Below, piece by piece: positions 51,142-59,822 of a stretch of 64,000 bases of DNA. Below the pieces are notes generated by a model. It ran no database searches. It was not told where the DNA came from and saw nothing but the letters and a program-made list of their open reading frames with translations. The DNA lies in assembly GCF_005893125.1 (NCBI RefSeq), contig NZ_VCJS01000043.1, forward strand, positions 1 through 64,000. Reading direction: 5' to 3'. The DNA is from Nonomuraea basaltis. GTDB taxonomy: Bacteria; Actinomycetota; Actinomycetes; Streptosporangiales; Streptosporangiaceae. The translations under genes and the position numbers were made by a program. Position 1 is the first letter of the stretch. Each line of letters opens with the position of its first letter.

Positions 51142-54023
51142 GATTTGTCTCCGATGAGGTCGAGGAACACGTCTTCCAGTCGTGGGCCTTGCCCGTTGGC
51201 GCCGGCGGCCGGGGTGAGCAGCCGCGACACCGGCCCGGCGGAGACCAGCCGGCCATGGTGCATGACCACGACGTGGCTACAGGTCTGCTCCACCTCGGCG
51301 AGCATGTGACTGGAGACGATCACGGTACGGCCGTCCCGCGCGTAGCGCTTGAGCACCTCGCGCATCTCCCTGATCTGAGGTGGGTCGAGACCGTTCGTGG
51401 GCTCGTCGAGCACGAGCAGGTCCGGCAGCCCGAGCATGGCCTGCGCGATGGCGAGCCGTTGCCGCATGCCCTGGGAGTAGGTGCGTACCGCACGCTCCAG
51501 TGCCTTGCCCAGGTCCGCGATCTCCAGCGCCTCGTCGAAATGGGCGTCGGCGGCCGGGCGCCCGGTGGCGGCCCAGTAGAGCTCGATGTTGTCCCGTCCG
51601 GACAGGTGCGGCAGGAAACCGGGGCCCTCGACGAACGACCCGAGCCTGGAGAGCACAGGCGCTCCCGGCGTCACGCGGTCGCCGAATATCCGGATCTCGC
51701 CGCTGTCCGGCCGGATGAGTCCCATCATCATCCGCATCGTGGTCGTCTTGCCCGCGCCGTTCGGCCCGAGCAAGCCAAGGACCTGGCCCTGCTCGACCCG
51801 GAACGACAGCCCGTCGACGGCCAGCTCCCCATTCCGGTACGCCTTCGTCAGCCCGCTGATCTCCAACGGCACCGGCTCGCCGCCCTGCTCGGACGGGGCA
51901 CCGCGAGCGCCTGCGAGGCCGGCGGCCGGCGCCTCCCCCGACTCGCCGTGCGCGATGGAAGCAGGCACGTCATGCGCCTGGCCGTTCGGCCTGAGGACAG
52001 ATGCCTTGTCCGCCTGGCCGTTCGGGCTGAGGACAGATGCCTTGTCCGCCTGGCCGTTCGGGCTGAGGACAGGCGTGTCGTGTGCTTGACCGTTCAGCGT
52101 GAGCGCGGGTGCGTCATGCGGCTGTCCATCGACAGCCGACACGGGTACGGCGTCGGGGACGATCGCAGGTGAGTCGTCCGGCCTGGCAATCCCCTCCGAG
52201 GCGGGTACGGCCCGGCGGCGCAACCTGGCCCCTGCCGGCCCTCCGGCCGAAGTGCGGCCGGTCGCCAGCAGGGCGGCGGCGATCACCACGGCGGTCAGCG
52301 GCATCGCCCACACCCACCATGCGACCCCGGTCGGGGGCGCGGCGAGCGTTCGCACTGTCGGCACGGTGAGCGTGGGGGAGGCCAGCGACACCTGGTACGT
52401 GGCGGGCTCGGCCGGAGTCGCGAAGCCCATGTCGGTCGTGGTCACCACCAGGCGGAGCCGGTGGCCGACGGCGAATTGGTAGTCCACGGCCGGAAGGGTG
52501 ATCGTGGCCTCCACGCTGCCCGCGCCCTCCGGGATCGTCACCCGGATCGGCGCCACCAGCCCGGCGGGCAAGGAGGGCGGCTGCACGCTGTCGGCCACGT
52601 CGTACACCTTCGCGAACAGCGTCGCCTCGCCCTTGCCCGACACCTTGACCTTGGCTGTGCTGCTGCCGGTGAGCTGGAGCGGGGCGGTGAGCGGCGGGGA
52701 CTCGAACGCGGCGCTCTGGCCGGGCATGTCGATCGACACGCCGCCAGTGCCCTGGCCGCCCAGCAGGGCGCCGACGCCGGGCACGGTCGAGATCGAGGCG
52801 GGGGCGCCGCCGGGCGGGTTCACGACGTTCTGCTCGGGGCCGCTCAGCTCCACGGTCGTGGTGCCGGTGCCAGCGAGGCCCGGGTAGGAGGCGGCCTCCG
52901 GGTGCAGGCGGATGCGCTGGCGGGTGCCGGGGTCGCGGCCGCCGTCGCGCGTCACCGTGAAGGCACTGACCGGCGGCGCCGTCTGGGCCGAGCCGTCACC
53001 CTTCAGGTAGCGGGCGAACCAGGCCGAGGACTGCTCGAAGAGCCAGTCCGCCTCGCCGTTGCCGCCGTCGTGCCCGCCGTCGAACCATCCCAGGCTGACC
53101 GGGGTGCCGGCGGCGGCGATCGCCTTGGCGTTGGCGTCGGCGTGGCTGAGCGGGAACAGCGAGTCGCGCTGGCCCTGCAGGAGCAGCGTGGGCGCCTTGA
53201 TCTGACCGGCCACGGTGATCGGGCTCGACTTGCGCAGCAGGGCGACGGCCTCCGGTGTGGCCTTTCCGTCCTTGGCTACCTGCTGGTAGATGTCACAGAT
53301 CGCGGGCATGAACCTGCCGCATCGCGCCTGCTCGGCGGTCGGCGGCGCGCTCTCCTGCTGCTGACCCAGCAGCGCGAAGCTGTCCAGCGACACGCCCTGG
53401 CCGAAGAAGATGCCCGCCCACATGCGCTTGAAGACGCCGGTCTCGGGCCCCTGCCCGGCCGTTGTCGCGGCCGCGTTCGGGAAGAGCGCGTCGGCCAGGT
53501 CGGACCAGGTGATCTGCGGCACGATCGCGTCGACCCGCTGATCGTAGGCCGCCGTCATCAGCGCGATGGCGCCGCCGTACGAGCCGCCCGCGATGCCGAC
53601 GCGCGGGTCGCCGGAGGCGTCGAGCTGGACCTCTGGACGCTTGGCGAGCCAGTTGATCAGCTGCTTGACGTCCTTGACCTCGTAGTCGGGCGAGTTGAGC
53701 GCGATCTCGCCGGTCGAGCGGCCGAAGCCGCGCGCCGACCAGGTCAGCACGGCGTAACCGTCCTGGGCGACCTGGATCGCCTGCTGCCGCACGCTCTGCT
53801 TGCTGCCGCCGAAACCATGGGCGATCAAGACGGCAGGCGCCTTCCCGCCACCTGGCGGTGGGAAGAACGTCGCATCCAGCTCTACCCGTTGGTCGTCGGC
53901 TGGTCCGTCAACGACGGTTATCTTCTGGTCCTGGCCCCGTACTTCGGGATCCGACGGCCACACGAGCCACGTCGTCACCCCGATCAGGGCGAGCGCCGCT
54001 ACCAGTGCGGCCACACGCTTCAT
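51138..54023 (-). CDS. Fusion: membrane-tethered alpha/beta hydrolase (S15/CocE-like) and ABC ATPase
   Basis: The 961-residue protein starts MKRVAALVAALALIGVTTWL, a signal anchor. An extracytoplasmic alpha/beta hydrolase follows (residues about 40-390) with nucleophile elbow GIAGGSYGGAIALM, acidic-residue region PTLLLQGQRDSLFPL and catalytic His in GWFDGGHDGGNG. An X-Pro peptidase-like beta-sandwich (about 400-600) comes next, then a second membrane helix (GVAWWVWAMPLTAVVIAAAL). A cytoplasmic linker of five 12-residue repeats leads to a full ABC ATPase: Walker A GLLGPNGAGKTTT, signature YSQGMRQR, Walker B LLVLDEPTNGLDP. One polypeptide therefore couples outside hydrolysis with inside ATP use, with the downstream permease (ATGA overlap). 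The ATG at 54023 is preferred to the frame start at 54185, which adds an Arg-rich non-conserved stretch. Confidence 0.85.
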   Translation of the reverse strand: MKRVAALVAALALIGVTTWLVWPSDPEVRGQDQKITVVDGPADDQRVELDATFFPPPGGGKAPAVLIAHGFGGSKQSVRQQAIQVAQDGYAVLTWSARGFGRSTGEIALNSPDYEVKDVKQLINWLAKRPEVQLDASGDPRVGIAGGSYGGAIALMTAAYDQRVDAIVPQITWSDLADALFPNAAATTAGQGPETGVFKRMWAGIFFGQGVSLDSFALLGQQQESAPPTAEQARCGRFMPAICDIYQQVAKDGKATPEAVALLRKSSPITVAGQIKAPTLLLQGQRDSLFPLSHADANAKAIAAAGTPVSLGWFDGGHDGGNGEADWLFEQSSAWFARYLKGDGSAQTAPPVSAFTVTRDGGRDPGTRQRIRLHPEAASYPGLAGTGTTTVELSGPEQNVVNPPGGAPASISTVPGVGALLGGQGTGGVSIDMPGQSAAFESPPLTAPLQLTGSSTAKVKVSGKGEATLFAKVYDVADSVQPPSLPAGLVAPIRVTIPEGAGSVEATITLPAVDYQFAVGHRLRLVVTTTDMGFATPAEPATYQVSLASPTLTVPTVRTLAAPPTGVAWWVWAMPLTAVVIAAALLATGRTSAGGPAGARLRRRAVPASEGIARPDDSPAIVPDAVPVSAVDGQPHDAPALTLNGQAHDTPVLSPNGQADKASVLSPNGQADKASVLRPNGQAHDVPASIAHGESGEAPAAGLAGARGAPSEQGGEPVPLEISGLTKAYRNGELAVDGLSFRVEQGQVLGLLGPNGAGKTTTMRMMMGLIRPDSGEIRIFGDRVTPGAPVLSRLGSFVEGPGFLPHLSGRDNIELYWAATGRPAADAHFDEALEIADLGKALERAVRTYSQGMRQRLAIAQAMLGLPDLLVLDEPTNGLDPPQIREMREVLKRYARDGRTVIVSSHMLAEVEQTCSHVVVMHHGRLVSAGPVSRLLTPAAGANGQGPRLEDVFLDLIGDKS
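51964..52143 (-). repeat. 36-bp tandem repeats encoding the hydrolase-ATPase linker
   Basis: About five copies of a 36-bp unit encode 12-residue repeats: DGQPHDAPALTL, NGQAHDTPVLSP, NGQADKASVLSP, NGQADKASVLRP, NGQAHDVPASIA. Copies 3 and 4 differ at one codon over about 36 bp, indicating recent duplication. The region begins with Pro/Ala-rich sequence and is presumably flexible. Copy number may vary between strains. Confidence 0.85.
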
Positions 54024-54241
54024 GACGGCGAGCCTACTTTCCGCACCTGAGAGATCCCTGAGACGACGCTCACGCCGGGATCGCCCGTGTGGTGCTCGAT
54101 GCCGTTGAGCTGCGGAACCACGAAGATCACAAAATGCCACCGGCCGCTGGAACGTCGTGGACCGCTGCACCGTGGTCATCGGCACGAACCCGCCCCGGGC
54201 CGCATCTCTTGCTCACGGACGCCAGGCGGGTAAAGATCGTA

Positions 54242-54253
54242 AGATCATGATCT
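54242..54253. promoter_or_regulatory. 12-bp palindrome upstream of the P450 gene
   Basis: AGATCATGATCT is a perfect palindrome 25-36 bp before the GTG at 54278, with GATCGTAAGATCATGATC making an overlapping partial repeat. It is positioned as an operator would be. No regulator gene is adjacent. Confidence 0.35.
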
Positions 54254-54277
54254 CGGCGTACACGCAAGGAGGCAAGG

Positions 54278-55567
54278 GTGACGGTCCATGAGGTAGAGGC
54301 GCCGGTGGAGGTTTTCCTGCCGGCCACCTACGCGGCAGCCGTACCGTACGACCTGCTGGCCCGCCTGAGACGGGACACCCCCGTCTGCTGGATCCCCGAG
54401 CCGGCCATCGGCCCGTGGCATGAGGGCCCGGGCTACTGGTCCGTCTTCAGGCACGCCGACGTCAAGCAGGTCCTGCGCAGCCCGGAAGACTTCTCCTCCC
54501 ACCTCGGCGCCACCCAGATCCGCGACTTCGACAACCCCGCCGACCTGGCCTTCTCCCAGGCCCAGATGGTCAACATGGACCCGCCCGGCCACTCCCGGCT
54601 GCGCAAGATCGTGGCGGCGGCCTTCACACCGCGTGCGGTGCGAGCACTGGAGCGGACGATCGCCGAGCGCGCGGCGGCGCTGTTCGCGCAGGGCGAGTGC
54701 GACTTCGCGGAGATGGCCGCCGACCTGCCCGTGTGGACGCTCGCCCACGTCATGGGCGTTCCGGCACAGGACATGCCGCTGCTGTATGACTGGGCGTCGC
54801 AGGTCATCGGCTACCAGGACGTCGACTACGCGGAACTGTCCACGGCCGACGTCGAGTCCCTCACCCCGATGGGCCGCCTGGCCATCGCGGCGAGGCCCAA
54901 GCTGGAGCCCGGTACGCACCCGCGCTCCCGGGCGGCCCTGACCGACATGTTCGCCTACGCGCACGCCCTCGCCGAGACCCCCGTCGACGACGAATCCGTC
55001 ATGTCCGCCATGCTGAAGGGCGGTCTGACCGAGGCCGAGTTCGAGAACATGTTCTTCCTCTTCGCCGTCGCCGGCACCGAGACTCTGCGCAACGGCATCC
55101 CCGGCGGCCTCCTCACACTCCTCCAGCACCCCGCCGAGCTGGCCCGACTGCGCGCGAACCCCTCCCTGCTGGACTCCGCCATCGAGGAGATGCTCCGCTT
55201 CTGGCCTCCCGTCATGAACTTCCGCCGTACGGCCACACGCGACCTCACCCTCGGCGACCGCCGCATCCGCGTCGGCGACAAGGTGGTCGTCTACCACGCC
55301 TCCGCCAACCGCGACCCGTCCGTCTTCCCCGACCCCGACCGCTTCGACATCTCCCGCACCCCGAACGACCACGTCAGCTTCGGCTTCGGCCCGCATTTCT
55401 GCCTCGGCGCCCACCTGGCCCGCGCCCAGTTCCGCTCGATCTTCAGTGAGCTGCTCTCCTGGGACGTCGAGCTCGCGGGCAGCCCCCGACGGCTCACGTC
55501 CAACTTCCAGAACGGCCTCAAACACCTCCCCGTACGCCTGACCCGAGCAGCAGGTACGCCCGGTTGA
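54278..55567 (+). CDS. Cytochrome P450
   Basis: A 429-residue soluble bacterial P450. The heme-binding motif is FGFGPHFCLGAHLAR with thiolate Cys375. The I-helix oxygen-activation motif is AVAGTETLRN (AGTET at 265-269), and ExxR is E304-R307 in IEEMLRFWPP. The QMVNMDPPGHSRLRKIV C-helix segment is typical of the CYP124/125/142-like bacterial families that act on steroid side chains, methyl-branched lipids or terpenoids. That is a hint only. It needs ferredoxin and reductase, none of which are encoded nearby. The GTG at 54278 has an ideal AAGGAGG (54266-54272). It is a single gene; the lipid-degradation locus begins 3 kb downstream. Confidence 0.92.
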   Translation: MTVHEVEAPVEVFLPATYAAAVPYDLLARLRRDTPVCWIPEPAIGPWHEGPGYWSVFRHADVKQVLRSPEDFSSHLGATQIRDFDNPADLAFSQAQMVNMDPPGHSRLRKIVAAAFTPRAVRALERTIAERAAALFAQGECDFAEMAADLPVWTLAHVMGVPAQDMPLLYDWASQVIGYQDVDYAELSTADVESLTPMGRLAIAARPKLEPGTHPRSRAALTDMFAYAHALAETPVDDESVMSAMLKGGLTEAEFENMFFLFAVAGTETLRNGIPGGLLTLLQHPAELARLRANPSLLDSAIEEMLRFWPPVMNFRRTATRDLTLGDRRIRVGDKVVVYHASANRDPSVFPDPDRFDISRTPNDHVSFGFGPHFCLGAHLARAQFRSIFSELLSWDVELAGSPRRLTSNFQNGLKHLPVRLTRAAGTPG

Positions 55568-55798
55568 TCGGGGGCGCCCCGATTCGCATCAGACCTCCGT
55601 AACGGCAGCGTCATCGTGCGTCCCGGCAACGTGAACCCGAACCGCTCATAGAGCCCGCCGCGCCCCCATCACTTCCGGACCGGCGCAGGCCGCGATCTTG
55701 AATGACATGTCCCGGCTTCGTGCGATTGCGGGCGAACGGGCGTGGAGGAAACCGGGGGGTCGCGGATCTGTGCCCTGAGGACCGTAAGATGCACTCCC

Positions 55799-56971
55799 GT
55801 GAAGTCTCCAGCATCGATCAAAAAGGCCACAGAGTGGGCCTTGCCGCACTGGACCAGAGGCCAGGCGGGGCGCGAGACGCCGCAAGATCTGTTCAGGGTG
55901 CTCTACTTCGGTTGGCTGGTGGCGCTCACCCTCAAGCTGCTCGGCTCGGCCTGGGACGTCTCGTGGCACTTCAAGTGGCTGCGCGACGACCTCGCCCCGC
56001 CGCACCTGCTCAACTCCGCCGGTACGGCCCTCGCCCTCGCTCTGACCATCATCCACGGCTACACCGGCTACGGCGTGGACAAGGCGGCGCTCAGGCTGAT
56101 CCAGTGGGGCACCGGGATCTTCCTCGTGGCGGTCCCGCTCGACCTGATCAACCACCGCGTCAACGGGCTCGACATCACCTCGTGGAGCCCGTCGCACATC
56201 ATGCTCTACGCTGGAACGTTCTTCATGATCGCAGGCGTGATCCGCGGCTGGTTCATGGGAGCGCCGCCGGGCAGGGAGCGCACGGTCGTGCTGGGCGCGT
56301 TCTTCGCGTTGTTCCTGGAGAACGTGCACTTCCCCGAGCAGCACCAGGAGTACGGCATCCTGTCGATCGGCGCCTGGGACAACCAGGCCATCTACGCCGA
56401 GCCGATCCTGCTCCAGTTCGCCGCCGACCAGATGGGGCGGCCGGTGGACCGGACGATGGCGGTCGGGTTCTCGCTGCCCGTGCCCGATTTCCTCTACCCG
56501 GTCTACGCGGTGGTCGCCGGGCTGTCGGTGCTGGTGGTGGCGCGGCTGCTGATCGGCAGGTTCGGCGGCGCCACCCTCGTGGCCGGCGCCTACGTGGGCT
56601 TCAGGACGCTGATCTGGCCGCTGCTGACGTTCACCGGGTTCCCGCCGTCGGCGGTGCCGTTCTTCCTGATCGTGGCCGGGCTCATGGTGGATGTCGCGTT
56701 CCTTGTGCGGAGGCCGGTGGCGCGCGCCGTGCTGGGAGCCGCCGGCGTCACCGCCGTCGCGTACGGCGCGCTGGTCGCGCAGAGCGCGATCATGGGTTCG
56801 GTGTACGGCGCGCTCAAGGGCCAGGAAGGGCTGCTGGGCGCGCCCCCGCTGGTCACGTCGTCCGCTCTGTGGGCAGGGCTGGGCCTGCTGGCCGCCTGGC
56901 TGGCCGTCGAGTGGATCGCGGAAAAGCGCAAGCTGCGGCCGATCGAGGCCCCGGCGATCGCCACCGCCTAG
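55799..56971 (+). CDS. Polytopic membrane protein convergent with copCD
   Basis: The 390-residue product has about ten helices (LYFGWLVALTLKLLGSAWDV, LALALTIIHGYTGYGVDKAA, IMLYAGTFFMIAGVIRGWFM and others). His residues recur at membrane boundaries (IIHGYTGYG, LINHRVNG, SPSHIMLYAG, NVHFPEQHQEYG), which could bind metal or heme. It is not a family I can name. The GTG at 55799 (MKSPASIKKATEW) is chosen over an ORF start at 55742, whose extra residues are Cys/Arg-rich and not family-like; there is no strong ribosome-binding site. It is convergent with copD (10 bp between stops), so a joint role in copper handling is possible but unproven. Confidence 0.75.
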   Translation: MKSPASIKKATEWALPHWTRGQAGRETPQDLFRVLYFGWLVALTLKLLGSAWDVSWHFKWLRDDLAPPHLLNSAGTALALALTIIHGYTGYGVDKAALRLIQWGTGIFLVAVPLDLINHRVNGLDITSWSPSHIMLYAGTFFMIAGVIRGWFMGAPPGRERTVVLGAFFALFLENVHFPEQHQEYGILSIGAWDNQAIYAEPILLQFAADQMGRPVDRTMAVGFSLPVPDFLYPVYAVVAGLSVLVVARLLIGRFGGATLVAGAYVGFRTLIWPLLTFTGFPPSAVPFFLIVAGLMVDVAFLVRRPVARAVLGAAGVTAVAYGALVAQSAIMGSVYGALKGQEGLLGAPPLVTSSALWAGLGLLAAWLAVEWIAEKRKLRPIEAPAIATA

Positions 56972-56981
56972 ATCGACGGCC

Positions 56982-58013
56982 TCAGCCGATGGAGGCCCGC
57001 GTGATCGCCACCGCCACCCCGTAGGCCAGGCCCATCACGGACACCTCGGCCGCCGCCCATCCCACCAGGGCGGTGGCCCGGCCCCGGCGTACGGCGGGCA
57101 GCAGGCGGAAGCGGATGTGCGCGGCCAGCGGCACCAGCAGCGCCACCAGCGCCGTCTTGACCACGACCAGCAATCCGTAGGGGCTGGTCACGATCGCGTC
57201 GGGCAGCGTCACTCCCGGGGTCAGCGCCATCGTGCCCAGCCCGGTGATCAGGCCCGACAGGCACACCAGGAGCAGGCAGACCGTGGCCATCCTGGAGAAC
57301 TTCGGCAGCGCCACGGCCAGCAGGTCCTTGTGCGGCGCCACGAACACGGCCGTCGCCACCAGCCCGCCCGCCCACGCCGCCGAGCCCATCACGTGGATCT
57401 CCATCGCGACCATGATGGGGTCGTGCCAGACCGAGTTCACGGCGTGGCCGGTGACCGGGATGGGCAGCAGCCCGAACAAGGCCACGATCACCCGCAGCTC
57501 GGCCGGCACCTTCTCGCCGAACCGCACCGCCATCAGCCCGATGCCCGCCGCCGCCAGCGCGCACGCCGCGCTGAACAGCAGCCCCTGACCCGTGCCGACA
57601 TTCCCCACGTATGCGGCGATCATCCCGAACGTCGGCACGCTGCCGGGGTTCAGCTCGGCCGTCTGGAACACGATGGTGAGCAGCGCGCAGATCGCCCATG
57701 CCCAGGCGGCGATCACGGCCAGCGGCCGCACCCTCAGCAGGACCGGCTCGGTCCGCTCCGGATCGTCGAACCCGAGCAGCTTGGGCAGCAGGCTCAGCCC
57801 GACCACGGCCACGGCGGCCACGTCGAGCAGCACCCGCACGATCGGCAGCCCGGCCGCCACCACCAGGCCCGGCATGGGGATGCCGGGCACCGACTCCTGG
57901 GCGGTGAACGAGCTCGCGGCCACGGCCGAGACGACCGCGCACACACCGAACGCGCCGACCACGAGCCGCCCGCCGACGCGCCGGCGGGGCAGGGGAGGAG
58001 CGGTGACGGTCAC
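56982..58013 (-). CDS. CopD-like copper resistance membrane protein
   Basis: The 343-residue product has about eight membrane helices. The CopD-domain landmarks are GHAVNSVWHDPIMVAMEIHV with several His residues likely to bind copper, MGSAAWAGGLVATAVFVAPH, and LSGLITGLGTM. CopD/YcnJ proteins import copper or move it across the membrane together with CopC. Its start overlaps the stop of the CopC-like gene (ATGA at 58010-58013), so the pair is translationally coupled. It is the second gene of a two-gene minus-strand unit. Confidence 0.87.
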   Translation of the reverse strand: MTVTAPPLPRRRVGGRLVVGAFGVCAVVSAVAASSFTAQESVPGIPMPGLVVAAGLPIVRVLLDVAAVAVVGLSLLPKLLGFDDPERTEPVLLRVRPLAVIAAWAWAICALLTIVFQTAELNPGSVPTFGMIAAYVGNVGTGQGLLFSAACALAAAGIGLMAVRFGEKVPAELRVIVALFGLLPIPVTGHAVNSVWHDPIMVAMEIHVMGSAAWAGGLVATAVFVAPHKDLLAVALPKFSRMATVCLLLVCLSGLITGLGTMALTPGVTLPDAIVTSPYGLLVVVKTALVALLVPLAAHIRFRLLPAVRRGRATALVGWAAAEVSVMGLAYGVAVAITRASIG

Positions 58014-58636
58014 GCGCGCGTCCCCTCAGCCCTCGACCCCTGTACGGCATCCGCAGGTGCCTCCGCCACATGGTCACCGGCCGGGCCCGTGGCGGGAGTG
58101 GTGGGTGAGCGGCGGAGGGCCACCGCCGTGCCGGCGGCCAGCAGGAGCAGGGCGCCCACGATCCACACCACGGCCATCCCCGCCCCGCCGTTCGCCGCCG
58201 CCTCCGCCGCCTCGGCGTCGGAGCCCTGCGCCGCCTGACCGGCCCCGACCTCGGCACCGGCCCCGGTCGCATCCGCGGACAGGCTGAAGGAGATCTTGCC
58301 GGTCACCGGGTGCCCGTCGGCCGACAGGATCCGGTATCCCACCATGTACGACCCTCCGGCCGGCAACGGCTTGACCTTCACCGACACCCGCTCGGCGGCC
58401 ACGACCGCGCTCCCGTCGGCCCACGCGGACCCGTCCGCCCCCGTCACGCCCACCTGTGCGTACCCCTGCCGCACCGCCTGGTCGAAGACCAGCGTCACCC
58501 GTCCCGGCGAGGCCCCCAGCACGGCCCCGTCCGCGGGATCGCTGCTGATCAGCACGTTGTGCGCCTGAGCCGGAGGAGGCGGGCCGATGCCCACCGCGGC
58601 GCAGGCGAGCAGCAAGACCGTGAATAGCCGCCTCAA
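58010..58636 (-). CDS. CopC-like copper-binding protein with C-terminal membrane anchor
   Basis: The product starts LRRLFTVLLLACAAVGIG (TTG at 58636 read as Met), a signal peptide. The mature CopC domain begins with the copper-binding N-terminal His (QAHNVLISSDPADGAV) and ends with SYMVGYRILSADGHPVTGKI and SFSLSAD. A linker and a C-terminal membrane helix (GMAVVWIVGALLLLAAGTAV) follow. CopC binds copper outside the membrane and hands it to CopD. No ATG or GTG starts the signal peptide; the TTG is the best candidate, with GGAGG a little too far upstream, so the start is less certain. It is coupled to copD. No CsoR-box-like site was seen upstream. Confidence 0.85.
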   Translation of the reverse strand: MRRLFTVLLLACAAVGIGPPPPAQAHNVLISSDPADGAVLGASPGRVTLVFDQAVRQGYAQVGVTGADGSAWADGSAVVAAERVSVKVKPLPAGGSYMVGYRILSADGHPVTGKISFSLSADATGAGAEVGAGQAAQGSDAEAAEAAANGGAGMAVVWIVGALLLLAAGTAVALRRSPTTPATGPAGDHVAEAPADAVQGSRAEGTRA

Positions 58637-58779
58637 AGCTCCAAGCCCTCCGTAGAATCTGTCCCGAACCTGTATATGGTCCCATCCGCCACTCGCTCTC
58701 CGACCTGAGTGCCGGCGGGCGCGCCGAACATCCGCTGGTTGCGGGGCGACTCCACGATGCTGCGCGAGCTGCCGGCTGA

Positions 58780-59757
58780 TCAGGAGCGCGGCTCCGCCCA
58801 GATGCCCATGGCCCGCCAGATCCGCCGGGTAACCGCGTTGATCAGCCCGAGCTCGGCACACAGCTCGCGCGTCTTGCCCACCGAGTCGCGGATCTCCTGC
58901 TTGGCGGCCGGGTTGCGCAGGTAGACCTCGGCGACCACGCTCGGCGGGATCCGGAAGTGCCTGATCATCGGCCCGGGAGGCGCCAGCATGATGCGGGCCA
59001 TCACGCCGAGGATGACCGGCGCGGCGAGGCCCAGCATGAGCCGCCGGTACGCGGGCATCCTGGGCACCCGGTTGCGCAGGTAGTGCCGGGCGAACGAGAT
59101 GTGCCTGGCCTCCTCCGCGATGTGGATCCGCATGATCGTCTCTTCCAGCGGGTGGTGCACCCGCCCGTCCTTGAGCACCTTGCGCTGCACGTGGTCGATC
59201 GGGTCCTCGCCGCCCAGCACGAACACGAAGAACAGCTCGGTCGAGATCAGCGGGATCCACGGCGCCACCTGCGCCATCACCGACAGCGGCCGCGGCATGC
59301 CGCGGATCGCCAGCCCGGTACGGTTCACGAACTCCTGGAACATCATCCCGTGATGCCCCTCTTCGATGGTCTCGTGGTACACGTACCGGAACTCCGGCGC
59401 CCCGTTAGGCAGCCGGTAGGCGTAGTTGAGCAGGCCGCGCTTGAGCAGGTTCTCGAACTGCAGCCCGATCTTCATGGCGGTGGCCACCCGCCACAGCCCG
59501 ATCGCCGCGCGCACCTCGGGAGAGCGGCTGCGGTACCACGGGTGGCCGCCCAGTTTGTCCACCTCGGGCAGCTCCCAGCGCGGGTCCGCCGGGTCCACGT
59601 GGAACTCCGGGTCGTCCCACGGGATGTCCCGGTACGGCTCCCAGTGCTTGTCGACCGACGCCTTCGAGAGGCGTTCGATGACCGCTTCGTAGGCGCTGCG
59701 GCTCGCGACCTGCTCGTCATGTTCCCTGGCGGCGGTGGAGCTGGGTGGGGATGACAT
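58780..59757 (-). CDS. AurF-like diiron oxygenase
   Basis: The 325-residue all-helical protein has the carboxylate/His ligand pattern of AurF-type non-heme diiron enzymes. These are FENLLKRGLLNYAYRLPNG, YVYHETIEEGHHGMMFQEFV, TELFFVFVLGGEDPIDHV and HIAEEARHISFARHYL. AurF N-oxygenates arylamines; other members act on lipids or thioethers, so the substrate is open. The ATG at 59757 (MSSPPSSTAAREHDEQ) has GGAG at reasonable spacing; a longer frame to 60114 crosses the TetR gene. Directly upstream on the same strand is a TetR regulator (66 bp), which may control it. Confidence 0.88.
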   Translation of the reverse strand: MSSPPSSTAAREHDEQVASRSAYEAVIERLSKASVDKHWEPYRDIPWDDPEFHVDPADPRWELPEVDKLGGHPWYRSRSPEVRAAIGLWRVATAMKIGLQFENLLKRGLLNYAYRLPNGAPEFRYVYHETIEEGHHGMMFQEFVNRTGLAIRGMPRPLSVMAQVAPWIPLISTELFFVFVLGGEDPIDHVQRKVLKDGRVHHPLEETIMRIHIAEEARHISFARHYLRNRVPRMPAYRRLMLGLAAPVILGVMARIMLAPPGPMIRHFRIPPSVVAEVYLRNPAAKQEIRDSVGKTRELCAELGLINAVTRRIWRAMGIWAEPRS

Positions 59758-59822
59758 CGCGTTGACTCCTCTCCTCGCCAAGTAATTGTACGAAGAGTCC
59801 AATAACTCGGAAAGGGCGGGAA

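Noticed and set aside
54024..54185. N-terminal extension of the hydrolase-ABC fusion
   Set aside because: It would bury the signal anchor behind 54 Arg-rich residues; the ATG at 54023 opens directly with the anchor.
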